Below, piece by piece: positions 34,117 to 44,452 of a stretch of DNA of 64,000 nt (within the stretch, counting starts at the first letter, position 1; the number at the start of each line of letters is the position of its first letter). Below the pieces are notes generated by a model that saw only the letters and a list, made by a program, of their open reading frames with translations, did no database searches and was not told the DNA's origin. Both the position numbers and the translations under genes were made by a program. Source of the stretch: Deltaproteobacteria bacterium (GTDB taxonomy: Bacteria > Desulfobacterota > Binatia > Binatales > Binataceae); the NCBI GenBank assembly GCA_021780225.1, contig JAJXZF010000065.1, forward strand, positions 1 through 64,000, read 5' to 3'.

Positions 34117-35342
34117 CTATCCGCGAACCTCTTAATTATTTCGAACGCGATTTTGCGCGCGTCCTCCGCCTCCTCACGGGTTAATTCTCTACCGTCGCGA
34201 TGCGCGGCCCGGTTTCGAAGCTCGCACAATTGATTCAAGCGATCAGCGACTGAACTGGAGATGTCTAATTTATCCTTGCAACGAATCATACTTCCGAGCG
34301 TTTCCTTCGCGCGCCGATGATCGGTAAGTCGAAGATATCCTTCGACGGCGGTTACATAGGCGATGACGAGCGAGCGGGACGGGATATTTTTCGCACGACG
34401 CAGTTTTCTCGACAGTACCTCGGCCAGGGCCAAATCACTGCGCGTTTCTTCCGGCGTGTTTCTCAACCATTCATGCGATTCGATCAACTCGCGATTTATT
34501 ATCTCCAATTCTCCGGGAATTTCGTTCTCAAAGCGTATCTCGTCCTTAACGCCCAAATCGTACCATTGCTGCGTGGTGAATTCTTCCTCAGCGTCCGGAG
34601 CGAATCGCGCCCAATTCTTGGCCACGAGTCCGCCGAGGCCCGCAAGGAGGTCGGGTCCGTTGGTATGACGGAACACCCGATGGCGGATTTCCACATCCGT
34701 ATCTTTAAAAGCCTGCCATCTAATCGCTTTCTGGTATTCTTCTTCGGACAGCAAATCGTAGATGGTGGTAATCGGAGCCGATACCTCGTCAGCCTTCACC
34801 AGATCCTTCAGCGATTTGGTCAGAACGTCGCGCCATTTTTCGGATAGCGTGCGCTCTTTATTACCTTCCTGCAATTGCACCAAATCGCTGAAATGACAAT
34901 CGTAGTTTTGGATTAGCTCGTCCCAGAATAGCAGGCCGTATAGTGCGGACAGGAATACAATTTCGATACGACCGCCGCGTAGATGGCTCCAGAAAGTCGG
35001 CGAATCGCTAGTAAGGCGAGCGAAAAATCGACCGTTATATCGCTGGTATGCAGGCAGATAGCTTCCGTCGGCGCTGTTGGCAAAATCGGGACCCTGCGCA
35101 ATGTCGGCGTTGCATGTTCTCTCGTCGCGAAAGCCGCCCTTTTGGTCTTCGTTGTAAAGGCGTCCACCCTCTCCGCGCAAAAGCGAAAGCACCCGGTTTC
35201 GCTGATTGTGTAGAGCGTTGCGTGTCTCTCCGCTCAGCGAGTCGGAGATTTTTCGAGTTGACGGATCGAACGGCCGTCCGCCTTCGCGTTTGGCGTTGCT
35301 GCACGACAGGAGCAGTAGACTGCGTGTCTGCTTTGAGTCCAT
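34113..35342 (-). CDS. YaaA-like (DUF6884-type) domain fused to a C-terminal HEPN-like domain
   Basis: The 409-residue product has two parts. The first (about 8-245) resembles the YaaA/DUF6884 fold: LLLLSCSNAK (10-18), AYQRYNG (98-104), IVFLSALYGLLFWDELIQNYD (IVFLSALYGLL 128-138) and TIYDLLSEEEYQKAI (193-207). YaaA is a DNA-binding, peroxide-stress protein. The second (about 280-409) is all-helical and has ELRNRAAH with Arg376 and His381 in an R-x4-H motif, followed by REEAEDARKIAFEII, as in HEPN RNases or DUF4145-like domains. The gene overlaps the GIY-YIG nuclease gene. I cannot name a described system with this pair, so the assignment to defence is an inference. Confidence 0.72.
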   Translation of the reverse strand: MDSKQTRSLLLLSCSNAKREGGRPFDPSTRKISDSLSGETRNALHNQRNRVLSLLRGEGGRLYNEDQKGGFRDERTCNADIAQGPDFANSADGSYLPAYQRYNGRFFARLTSDSPTFWSHLRGGRIEIVFLSALYGLLFWDELIQNYDCHFSDLVQLQEGNKERTLSEKWRDVLTKSLKDLVKADEVSAPITTIYDLLSEEEYQKAIRWQAFKDTDVEIRHRVFRHTNGPDLLAGLGGLVAKNWARFAPDAEEEFTTQQWYDLGVKDEIRFENEIPGELEIINRELIESHEWLRNTPEETRSDLALAEVLSRKLRRAKNIPSRSLVIAYVTAVEGYLRLTDHRRAKETLGSMIRCKDKLDISSSVADRLNQLCELRNRAAHRDGRELTREEAEDARKIAFEIIKRFADR

Positions 35343-35610
35343 GATATGAAATAGTTACCACAAGAGAATATTGGCTCAAGCTTGGGACGTATGCGATTGA
35401 TCGTCGTCTGGCGGGCGGGCAGAATCCGGTGCGTAAGCTCCGACGCGCATGCGCACGTGCGCAGATCTCTATCCCTCGCCGTCCGCGCGAATCGCCCGAT
35501 CCGGACTGGCGGTCGCGCTTGCCGGATGCAACCCGGTATCAATATCGCGGGCGCGAATCGCGCATCGCCGCGCGCAAAGACGCTGCCAGCGGCTGCGCTT
35601 TTCCTCTAAA
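35343..35610. other. 268-base intergenic region before rlmN
   Basis: This is the divergent region between the accessory operon and rlmN. Near 35360-35390 the sequence is AT-rich (AATATTGGCTCAAGC), consistent with a minus-strand promoter for the YaaA-like gene, but no clear boxes stand out. The rest is GC-rich without a supported gene. Confidence 0.4.
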
Positions 35611-36735
35611 ATGGATGCGATGAACTCGGCGGCGGAAGATTTTTCAATGACGCCCGAAGCCGGAGCGCCATCGGCCGCGCGGCCCGATCTCCGCGACCTC
35701 GCGCTGGACGAACTTGAATCCGCCCTGCGCGAGTTGGGCGAGCGCTCGTATCGCGCCCGCCAAATCATGGCGTGGTTGTGGAAACGCGGCGCGGATTCCT
35801 TTGCCGCGATGCACGATCTGCCGGCCGCCCTGCGCGCGGCGCTCGCGGAGCGATTCGCGCTCGCCGCGCCGAATCCGGCCTTCGTGGCCCGCGCGGCCGA
35901 CGGCACGCGCAAGCTCCTGCTCGGCCTCGCCGACGGCGAACGGATCGAAAGCGTGATCATTCCCGCCCGCGATCGCGTCACGCTGTGCGTGTCGAGCCAG
36001 GCGGGATGTGCGATGGGCTGCGAATTCTGCGCGACCGCGCGGATGGGGCTTAGACGAAATCTCTCTGCCGGCGAAATCCTCGGCCAGATAGTCGCCGCCC
36101 GCCGCCATCTGGACCCCGAAGAGACGCTCACCAACTACGTGTTCATGGGGATGGGCGAGCCGCTCGCGAATTATCCGCGCCTGGCGCGCGCGCTCGCCGC
36201 GATGACCGCGGAGTGGGGGATGGGAATCTCGCCGCGGCGCATCACCGTCTCGACCGTCGGCCTGATTCCGGGAATGGAGCGGTTGCTGGCCGATTTCGAC
36301 GTCCACCTCGCGGTTTCGCTCCACGCCACGACCGACGAAGTGCGCGATCGCATCGCGCCGATCAACCGCCGCTTTCCGCTCGCCGATTTGATTGCGGCGT
36401 GCGCGAATCTGCCGCTCAAGCGCCGCAGCCGAATCACCTTCGAGTACGTGATGCTCGATGGCGTGAACGATTCCGACGCCGACGCCCGGCGGCTGGCGCG
36501 GATGTTGGCGCCGCTGCGCGCGAAGGTTAATTTGATCATCTTCAATCCGTTCGCGGGAGCGCCATTTCAACCTTCGCCGCGCGCGCGGGTGGAGGGCTTT
36601 CAAGCGATTCTTCATCAGGGTAACTTGACCGCAACCATCCGCGAGAGCCGCGGACGCGATATCGCGGCCGCCTGCGGCCAGCTCCGTGCGGAACGGCTGG
36701 CGGACGAGGCGGACGGGCGGTGCGCGCGGGCGTGA
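35611..36735 (+). CDS. rlmN: 23S rRNA (adenine2503-C2)-methyltransferase RlmN
   Basis: The frame is open to 35449, but the ATG at 35611 gives the usual 374 residues. It is a radical-SAM enzyme with the CxxxCxxC cluster motif AGCAMGCEFC (Cys133, 137, 140). Cys126 lies in the VTLCVSS segment, corresponding to the second conserved Cys (E. coli C118). The C-terminal AACGQL has the methyl-carrier Cys355. YVFMGMGEPLANY and VSLHATTDEVRDRI are also family signatures. It methylates C2 of A2503 in 23S rRNA and of A37 in some tRNAs. mtnP follows 10 bases later. Confidence 0.95.
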   Translation: MDAMNSAAEDFSMTPEAGAPSAARPDLRDLALDELESALRELGERSYRARQIMAWLWKRGADSFAAMHDLPAALRAALAERFALAAPNPAFVARAADGTRKLLLGLADGERIESVIIPARDRVTLCVSSQAGCAMGCEFCATARMGLRRNLSAGEILGQIVAARRHLDPEETLTNYVFMGMGEPLANYPRLARALAAMTAEWGMGISPRRITVSTVGLIPGMERLLADFDVHLAVSLHATTDEVRDRIAPINRRFPLADLIAACANLPLKRRSRITFEYVMLDGVNDSDADARRLARMLAPLRAKVNLIIFNPFAGAPFQPSPRARVEGFQAILHQGNLTATIRESRGRDIAAACGQLRAERLADEADGRCARA

Positions 36736-36745
36736 AAGTTCAGGC

Positions 36746-37624
36746 ATGGCGAAGACGGTACTGGGCATAATCGGCGGCAGCGGTTTTTATCAGATCGAAG
36801 GTCTCGACCGGGTCGAACGGATCGAGTTGGATACGCCCTTCGGCGCGCCGTCGGACGCGTACTATCGCGGCGCGGCCGGCGAAGTGGATATCATCTTTTT
36901 GTCGCGCCACGGCGCCGGCCATCGGATTTTGCCCTCGGAACTGAACTACCGGGCGAATGTCTGGGGGATGAAAAAGCTCGGCGCCGAGCATCTGGTGTCG
37001 GTCAGCAGCGCCGGCAGCATGAAGGAAAATATCGCGCCCGGCGAGTTGGTCGCTCCCGATCAATTTATCGATCACACTTACGCGCGCCGGCCGAGCTTTT
37101 TCGGCGACGGCGTCGTCGGCCACGTTTCGCTCGCCGATCCGGTATGCGCCGACCTGCGGCGCGATCTGGCGGGCGCGGCGGCAACGGCCGGCGCCAAGGT
37201 CCATGACGGAGGCGTCTATTTCTGTATCGAGGGGCCGCAGTTCTCCACCCGCGCCGAGTCGAATCTCTACCGGAGCTGGGGCGTCGATGTGATCAGCATG
37301 ACCGCGATGCAGGAGGCGCGGCTCGCGCGCGAGGCCGAGCTCTGCTACGCCGTGCTCGCGCTGGTCACCGATTACGACTGTTGGCATCAGAGCGTCGCCG
37401 CGGTCGATATCGCCGAGATCCTGCGGGTGATGCGGCTTAACGTCGCGCTGGCGCAGCGCGCGGTGCTCAAGCTGGCGGCGGCGCTGGCGCGGCGGGAGCG
37501 GCGGGAGCGGCGATGCGCCTGCGGCAGTTCCCTGAAGGACGCGATTATCACCGATCGCGCCGCGATTCCCGCGGCCGCGGCGGCGCGGCTCGAACCGATC
37601 GCGGGCAAGTACCTCAAAGGATGA
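36746..37624 (+). CDS. mtnP: S-methyl-5'-thioadenosine phosphorylase
   Basis: The ATG at 36746 gives 292 residues starting MAKTVLGIIGGSGFYQIEGL. The PNP-fold features are LSRHGAGHRILPSELNYRAN, VSSAGSMKE, CIEGPQFSTRAESN and VISMTAMQEARLARE. It splits methylthioadenosine with phosphate into adenine and methylthioribose-1-phosphate, the first step of methionine salvage after polyamine or AHL synthesis. A short basic insertion (RRERRERRCACG) lies near the C-terminus. The PfkB kinase gene that follows may act on a related metabolite. Confidence 0.92.
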   Translation: MAKTVLGIIGGSGFYQIEGLDRVERIELDTPFGAPSDAYYRGAAGEVDIIFLSRHGAGHRILPSELNYRANVWGMKKLGAEHLVSVSSAGSMKENIAPGELVAPDQFIDHTYARRPSFFGDGVVGHVSLADPVCADLRRDLAGAAATAGAKVHDGGVYFCIEGPQFSTRAESNLYRSWGVDVISMTAMQEARLAREAELCYAVLALVTDYDCWHQSVAAVDIAEILRVMRLNVALAQRAVLKLAAALARRERRERRCACGSSLKDAIITDRAAIPAAAAARLEPIAGKYLKG

Positions 37625-37683
37625 GGCCGAATGCGCGCGATTCCACGGCTTGAATGCGACTCGGCGGCGATTGACTAATTGAT

Positions 37684-38607
37684 ATGAGTATTCTGGCGGT
37701 AGGCAGTATCGGATACGACACGGTTGAGACGCGCAACGGCTCGGTCGAGGCGGCGCTGGGCGGATCGGTCAGCTATTTCGCGCTGGCGGCGCGCTACTTC
37801 GCGCCGGTCAGCGTGGTGGCGGTGGTCGGCGCGGATTTCCGCGAAAACGACCGCAAGCTGTTCGCCGAGCGCGCGATCGACATGCGCGGATTGGTCACGC
37901 GCGACGGCGCCACTTTCCGCTGGCACGGCCGCTATCACGAGGACATGAACGTGCGCGACACGGTAAGCCTCGCGCTGAACGTGTTCGCGGATTTCTCGCC
38001 CGAGTTGCTGCCCGACCAGCGCCGCTCCGATTTCGTTTTTCTCGCCAATATTTCGCCCGACCTGCAGCAGCACGTGCTCGGCCAGGTGGCGAGTCCGAAA
38101 GTGGTCGCGGCCGACACCATGAATCATTGGATCGCGAACGACCGCCCCGCGCTGCTCCGCCTGCTGCCGCGAATCGACATCCTGACGCTCAACGACGAGG
38201 AGGCGCGGATGCTGAGCGGCGAGCACAACCTGATCAAGGCCGGCCGCGCGATTCTCAAGATGGGACCCGACACTGTGCTGGTGAAGCGCGGCGAGTACGG
38301 CGTGCTCCAGTTCAGCCGCGAGGGGCTGTTCGCGACGCCCGCCTATCCGCTCGAAGAGGTGATCGATCCGACCGGCGCGGGCGACACTTTCGCCGGCGCC
38401 TTCATGGGCTATATCGCGCGCAAGGGCGGCGTCAGCGAGTCGGCGCTGCGCACCGGCGTCGTTTACGGCTGCGTGCTCGGCTCCTTCGTGGTCGAGGAAT
38501 TCTCGGTCAACCGGGTGGCGATGCTGACGTGGGACGATATCGAGCGGCGCTACCGCAGCTACCTTGAGCTCACGGATTCGCATCATTCCCGATGGACCTC
38601 TCAATAG
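37684..38607 (+). CDS. PfkB family carbohydrate/nucleoside kinase
   Basis: The 307-residue protein has the PfkB C-terminal signature DPTGAGDTFAGAF with the catalytic Asp. The N-terminal GGSVSYFALAARYFA and a central TLNDEEARML also fit. It phosphorylates a hydroxyl group of a sugar or nucleoside with ATP. The adjacent mtnP suggests a sugar of methionine salvage, but that is speculative. Its last 16 bases overlap the next gene, which starts at 38592, so the two are translationally coupled. Confidence 0.85.
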   Translation: MSILAVGSIGYDTVETRNGSVEAALGGSVSYFALAARYFAPVSVVAVVGADFRENDRKLFAERAIDMRGLVTRDGATFRWHGRYHEDMNVRDTVSLALNVFADFSPELLPDQRRSDFVFLANISPDLQQHVLGQVASPKVVAADTMNHWIANDRPALLRLLPRIDILTLNDEEARMLSGEHNLIKAGRAILKMGPDTVLVKRGEYGVLQFSREGLFATPAYPLEEVIDPTGAGDTFAGAFMGYIARKGGVSESALRTGVVYGCVLGSFVVEEFSVNRVAMLTWDDIERRYRSYLELTDSHHSRWTSQ

Positions 38608-39530
38608 TTGTTCCGCTCTATAACGAGCGGGACAATCTCGCGCCCCTGCACGAGGAATTGAATCGCGCGCTGGGCGCGCTCGGCCGCGATTACGAATTGA
38701 TCTTCGTCGATGACGGCAGCGACGACGGCGGCGACAGGGTCTTGCGCGAAATCAAGGCGGCCGATCCGCGCGTCCGCGTAATCCGCCTCGCGCGGAACTC
38801 CGGGCAGACGGCGGCGCTCGCGTGCGGCCTGCAGAATTCGCGCGGCGCGGTCGTGGTCGCGATCGACGCGGACGGCGAAAACGATCCCGCCGACATTCCG
38901 CGCCTGCTCGAGCGGCTGGACGCGGGTTACGATTTGATCAGCGGATGGCGGACCGAACGCTGGCGCGGGGCCGCGGTCACCCGCAGGCTGCCCTCGATCG
39001 CCGCCAACGCCCTCATTTCGCGCATCACGGGCGTCGCCCTGCACGACTACGGATGCACGCTCAAGGCCTATCGGGGAGATTTGGCGCGCCGACTGATGCT
39101 GTACGGCGAGATGCATCGCTTCGTGCCCGCGATCGCGGCGGAGCAGGGCGCCAAAATCTCGGAAATTCCGGTCAATTTCCGGCCGCGGCGCGCCGGGCAA
39201 TCGAAATATGGTCCGGGCCGGATCATCCGCACGGTGCTCGATCTGCTCACGGTGCGGTTTCTTTCGGGATACTCGACGCGCCCGATTCAGGTCTTCGGCG
39301 CGATCGGCGTGCTGTTGGGCGCGCTGGGCGCTTTATGGACCGGCGTGCTGGTTTTCGAGAAAGTCGTGCTCGGCCATCCGCTGAGCAACCGGCCGGCGCT
39401 GTTGCTGGCGGTGCTGCTGGTCGTGGTCGGCGTGCAATTCGTCAGCCTCGGCCTGATCGGCGAGATGATCGCGCGCACCTATCATGAATCGCAAGGCAAA
39501 CCGATTTACGTGATCAAGGAGGAGTTCTGA
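38592..39530 (+). CDS. GT2 family glycosyltransferase with C-terminal membrane segments
   Basis: The 312-residue protein begins MDLSIVVPLYNERDN. It has the nucleotide-sugar motif VVAIDADGEND (DxD-type) and the ISGWRTER and DYGCTLKAY segments of DPM1/ArnC-like polyprenyl-phosphate glycosyltransferases. The last third has two hydrophobic segments (about residues 232-255 and 268-290). It probably transfers a sugar from a nucleotide to a polyprenyl phosphate at the inner face of the inner membrane. The following ugd and epimerase genes make nucleotide sugars, so the three may belong to one glycan pathway. Confidence 0.88.
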   Translation: MDLSIVVPLYNERDNLAPLHEELNRALGALGRDYELIFVDDGSDDGGDRVLREIKAADPRVRVIRLARNSGQTAALACGLQNSRGAVVVAIDADGENDPADIPRLLERLDAGYDLISGWRTERWRGAAVTRRLPSIAANALISRITGVALHDYGCTLKAYRGDLARRLMLYGEMHRFVPAIAAEQGAKISEIPVNFRPRRAGQSKYGPGRIIRTVLDLLTVRFLSGYSTRPIQVFGAIGVLLGALGALWTGVLVFEKVVLGHPLSNRPALLLAVLLVVVGVQFVSLGLIGEMIARTYHESQGKPIYVIKEEF

Positions 39531-39537
39531 AACCGCG

Positions 39538-40845
39538 ATGAATATCGCCGTCATCGGAACCGGCTACGTTGGCCTGGTAAGCGGCACCTGCTTCGCCGAA
39601 AGCGGCAATGAAGTGGTGTGCGTGGATATCGATCGCGGACGGGTCGACGCGCTCAAGAACGGCCGGATTCCAATCTACGAGCCGGGGCTGGAAGAGCTGG
39701 TGCGGCGCAATCTGAAAGAGAAGCGCATCAGCTTCACCACCGATCTCGCGGCGGCGGTCGGGCAATCGATGGTCTCGTTTATCGCGGTCGGCACGCCGAT
39801 GGGCGGAGACGGCGCGGCCGACCTGAGCGGCGTGCTCGCGGCGTCCGAGAGCGTCGCGCGCGCGGCGAACGGCTATCACATTATCGCGATTAAAAGCACC
39901 GTGCCGGTCGGGACCAACGATCGCGTGCGGGAAATCATGGCGCGATCGGCGGGACCGCGGATCGACGTCTGCTCGGTGCCGGAATTCCTCAAGGAAGGCT
40001 CGGCGATCGAGGACTTCATGCGGCCCGACCGCGTCGTCATCGGCAGCACCTCCGAACAGGCGACCGCGATTCTGCGCGAGATCCATTCGCCCTTCCTGCG
40101 CACGGACAATCCCATTCTGGTGATGCATCCGCGGTCGGCGGAGCTGACCAAGTACGCCTCCAACGCGATGCTCGCGATGCGCATCTCGTTCATCAACCAG
40201 ATGGCGAACTTGTGCGAGGCGGTCGGCGCGGAAATCAACGACGTGCGGCGCGGGATGGGCAGCGACAGGAGGATTGGTTCGCAGTTTCTGTTTCCGGGCG
40301 TGGGTTACGGCGGCTCCTGTTTTCCCAAGGACGTGCAGGCGCTGATTCACAGCGCGGCGGCCAGAAATATCGATTTCACGATCCTGCGCGCCACCGACGA
40401 GGTCAATGCGCGGCAGAAGCGGATGCTGGTCGATCGCGTGCGCGAGCATTTCGGCGGCGAGGTCAAAGATCGCGCGTTCGCGATCTGGGGGCTTGCGTTC
40501 AAGCCGCGCACCGACGATATGCGCGAGGCGCCGGCGCTGGTGGTGATCGAGGAGCTGTTGCGGATGGGCGCGAAGGTCAGCGCGCACGATCCCGAGGCGA
40601 TCGCTTCCGCGCGAAACATTTTCGGCGGCCGGATCACGCTGCACGAAACCAACTACGACGCTTTGGCCGGCGCCGACGCGCTGATTATCCTCACCGAGTG
40701 GAACGAGTTTCGCCATCCGAATTTCCATCGAATTAAAGCGCTGCTCAAAAATCCGGTGATTTTCGACGGGCGCAATCTTTACGATCCGGCGCTGATGAAG
40801 GCGCTCGAATTCCGCTACTACTCGATTGGCCGCCAGCCGGTCTGA
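39538..40845 (+). CDS. ugd: UDP-glucose 6-dehydrogenase
   Basis: The 435-residue enzyme starts MNIAVIGTGYVGLVSGTCFA. It has VIKSTVPVGT-like residues (AIKSTVPVGTNDRVRE), SVPEFLKEGSAI and the catalytic LFPGVGYGGSCFPKDV with Cys261. The C-terminal domain has AIWGLAFKPRTDDMREAPA. It oxidises UDP-glucose twice to UDP-glucuronate, with the Cys as the thioester nucleophile, and provides precursors for acidic glycans and lipid A modification. It starts 7 bases after the GT2 gene and is followed 24 bases later by an epimerase. Confidence 0.95.
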   Translation: MNIAVIGTGYVGLVSGTCFAESGNEVVCVDIDRGRVDALKNGRIPIYEPGLEELVRRNLKEKRISFTTDLAAAVGQSMVSFIAVGTPMGGDGAADLSGVLAASESVARAANGYHIIAIKSTVPVGTNDRVREIMARSAGPRIDVCSVPEFLKEGSAIEDFMRPDRVVIGSTSEQATAILREIHSPFLRTDNPILVMHPRSAELTKYASNAMLAMRISFINQMANLCEAVGAEINDVRRGMGSDRRIGSQFLFPGVGYGGSCFPKDVQALIHSAAARNIDFTILRATDEVNARQKRMLVDRVREHFGGEVKDRAFAIWGLAFKPRTDDMREAPALVVIEELLRMGAKVSAHDPEAIASARNIFGGRITLHETNYDALAGADALIILTEWNEFRHPNFHRIKALLKNPVIFDGRNLYDPALMKALEFRYYSIGRQPV

Positions 40846-40869
40846 GCGGGCGCGGCAGGGGATTTCGCA

Positions 40870-41808
40870 ATGCGGATACTCGTTACCGGCGGCGCCGGCT
40901 TTATCGGTTCGCATACTGTGGATGCGCTGCTCGCCGCCAGCGGCCATCAGGTGGCCGTAATCGACAATCTCGCCGCGGGCAAGCGCGAACAACTGAACCC
41001 GGGCGCGCGGTTTTACGAAGCCGATCTGCGCGACGCGGAGCGCGTGCGCGAGGCCGCGGCGGCGCATCGGCCGGAAGCGATCGTCCATTTCGCGGCGCAG
41101 ATGGACGTGCGGCGTTCAGTCGCCGATCCCGCGTTCGACGCGCAGGTGAATCTGGTCGGCTTTCTCAATTTGATCGAGGCGGCGCGGCCGCACGGCCTCA
41201 GGCGCGTCGTCTTCGCCTCGACCGGCGGCGCGATCTATGGCGAGCAGGACGTTTTCCCGGCCGACGAGAGCCATCCGTGCCGTCCGGTCAGTCCTTACGG
41301 CGTGGCCAAATTGGCCACCGAATCGTATCTCTCTTTTTATAAAACCCAATATGGGATTGAATACGCGGCGATGCGCTACGCCAACGTTTATGGGCCGCGG
41401 CAGGATCCGCACGGCGAGGCCGGCGTGGTCGCGATCTTCTGCGCGCGCCTGCTCGAGGGACGCCCGGCGACAATCTTTGGCGACGGCGAGCAGACCCGTG
41501 ACTACGTCTATGTCGGCGACGTGGTGCGCGCGAACCTCGCGGCGCTGGCGGCGACGGCCGGCGGCCCGATAAATATCGGAACCGGCGTCGAGACCAGCGT
41601 GAACCGGTTGTACCGGCGGCTCGCGGACATCGCGGGCGTGTCCGCGGCGCCGGATTACGCGCCGGCGCGTCCGGGCGAGCAGATGCGCTCGGCGATCTCG
41701 GCGGCGCGCGCCAGCCGGGAACTCGGATGGCGGCCCGAAGTCGCGCTCGACGACGGTCTTGGCCGTACCTATGCGTACTTCAGGGAACGCTTCGCGCAGA
41801 TCCGCTGA
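40870..41808 (+). CDS. NAD-dependent epimerase (GalE-like SDR)
   Basis: The 312-residue extended SDR has the NAD motif GGAGFIGSHTVDALL, HFAAQMDVRRSVADP, the STGGAIYGE strand and SPYGVAKLATE with the catalytic Tyr-x3-Lys pair. RYANVYGPRQDPHGEAGVVAIFC and EQTRDYVYVGDVVRANL fit GalE-like UDP-sugar epimerases. It could act on UDP-glucose or, given the neighbouring ugd, UDP-glucuronate. lepA starts 57 bases downstream and is probably separately regulated. Confidence 0.88.
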   Translation: MRILVTGGAGFIGSHTVDALLAASGHQVAVIDNLAAGKREQLNPGARFYEADLRDAERVREAAAAHRPEAIVHFAAQMDVRRSVADPAFDAQVNLVGFLNLIEAARPHGLRRVVFASTGGAIYGEQDVFPADESHPCRPVSPYGVAKLATESYLSFYKTQYGIEYAAMRYANVYGPRQDPHGEAGVVAIFCARLLEGRPATIFGDGEQTRDYVYVGDVVRANLAALAATAGGPINIGTGVETSVNRLYRRLADIAGVSAAPDYAPARPGEQMRSAISAARASRELGWRPEVALDDGLGRTYAYFRERFAQIR

Positions 41809-41865
41809 CGCCATGCTATTATCAAGGATTCGGAGCGCCAATCGCGCCCGCCCAAGCCTATTTTC

Positions 41866-43668
<1,803 letters not shown>

Positions 43669-43674
43669 GCGTCC

Positions 43675-44397
43675 GTGGCCGGCCAATCGATGCAGGCTTC
43701 GCGCGCGTCCGCGCCGGATCGCTCCGTAACTCAGCCGCCCCATCCCGAGAAATCGGCATTACGCGAATACGTCGAGGCGTTTGCCGTTGCGATCGTTCTC
43801 GCGCTGATCCTGCGCACCTTCTTTATTCAGGCCTATAAAATTCCCTCAGGCTCGATGGAGCCGACGCTGCTGGTCGGCGATCATATTATCGTCAACAAGC
43901 TGATTTACGGGTTTCGCCTGCCGGACTCGATTTTAGGGCTTACGCCGATGGCCGCGGAAATTCCCTACGGCCACTATCTGTTCAAGCTGGAGCCAATCCA
44001 TCGCGGCGACGTGGTCGTTTTCGTCTTTCCGCCCGATCCGACCAAGGATTTCATCAAGCGCGTAATCGGGATCGGCGGCGACACGATCGAAGTTCGCAAC
44101 GGCGTGCTTTATCGCAACGGCAAGCCCGCTGACGATCCGCACGCCCATTTCGAGCTGACTCCGGACGAGCGCGAGGCCGATTCGCCGCGCGACAATTTCG
44201 GTCCGGTCACGGTGCCCCAGGGACAGTTCTTCATGATGGGCGACAATCGCGACCGCAGCTACGACAGCCGCTTTTGGGGGATGGTCGATCGGAATGAAGT
44301 CGAAGGGCGGGCGATGTTCATCTACTGGTCGTGGGACAGCGACAGCTCCGCGTCCGTGCCAATCCGCTGGAGCAGGTTCGGCAAAGTGATACATTAG
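43675..44397 (+). CDS. lepB: Signal peptidase I
   Basis: The GTG at 43675 starts a 240-residue protein. A membrane segment (about 33-55) leads into the catalytic IPSGSMEPTLLVGDHI, with Ser60. The general base is Lys128 in KDFIKRVIGIGGD. The C-terminal end has MMGDNRDRSYDSRFWG. It removes signal peptides of exported proteins at the outer face of the inner membrane. A cytoplasmic start of about 30 Pro/Ser-rich residues precedes the membrane segment. It overlaps functionally with lepA in an operon. Confidence 0.95.
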   Translation: MAGQSMQASRASAPDRSVTQPPHPEKSALREYVEAFAVAIVLALILRTFFIQAYKIPSGSMEPTLLVGDHIIVNKLIYGFRLPDSILGLTPMAAEIPYGHYLFKLEPIHRGDVVVFVFPPDPTKDFIKRVIGIGGDTIEVRNGVLYRNGKPADDPHAHFELTPDEREADSPRDNFGPVTVPQGQFFMMGDNRDRSYDSRFWGMVDRNEVEGRAMFIYWSWDSDSSASVPIRWSRFGKVIH

Positions 44398-44452
44398 CCG
44401 CCGTACCTGAGCCGCCGTGCCTGCTTGGGTCATCGAGGTGGGGGAGAGAGCC

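Noticed and set aside
37490-37530. Short GGCGGGAGC direct repeats in mtnP as a possible tandem repeat element
   Set aside because: They encode the Arg/Glu stretch RRERRERR inside an intact gene and number only two to three units.
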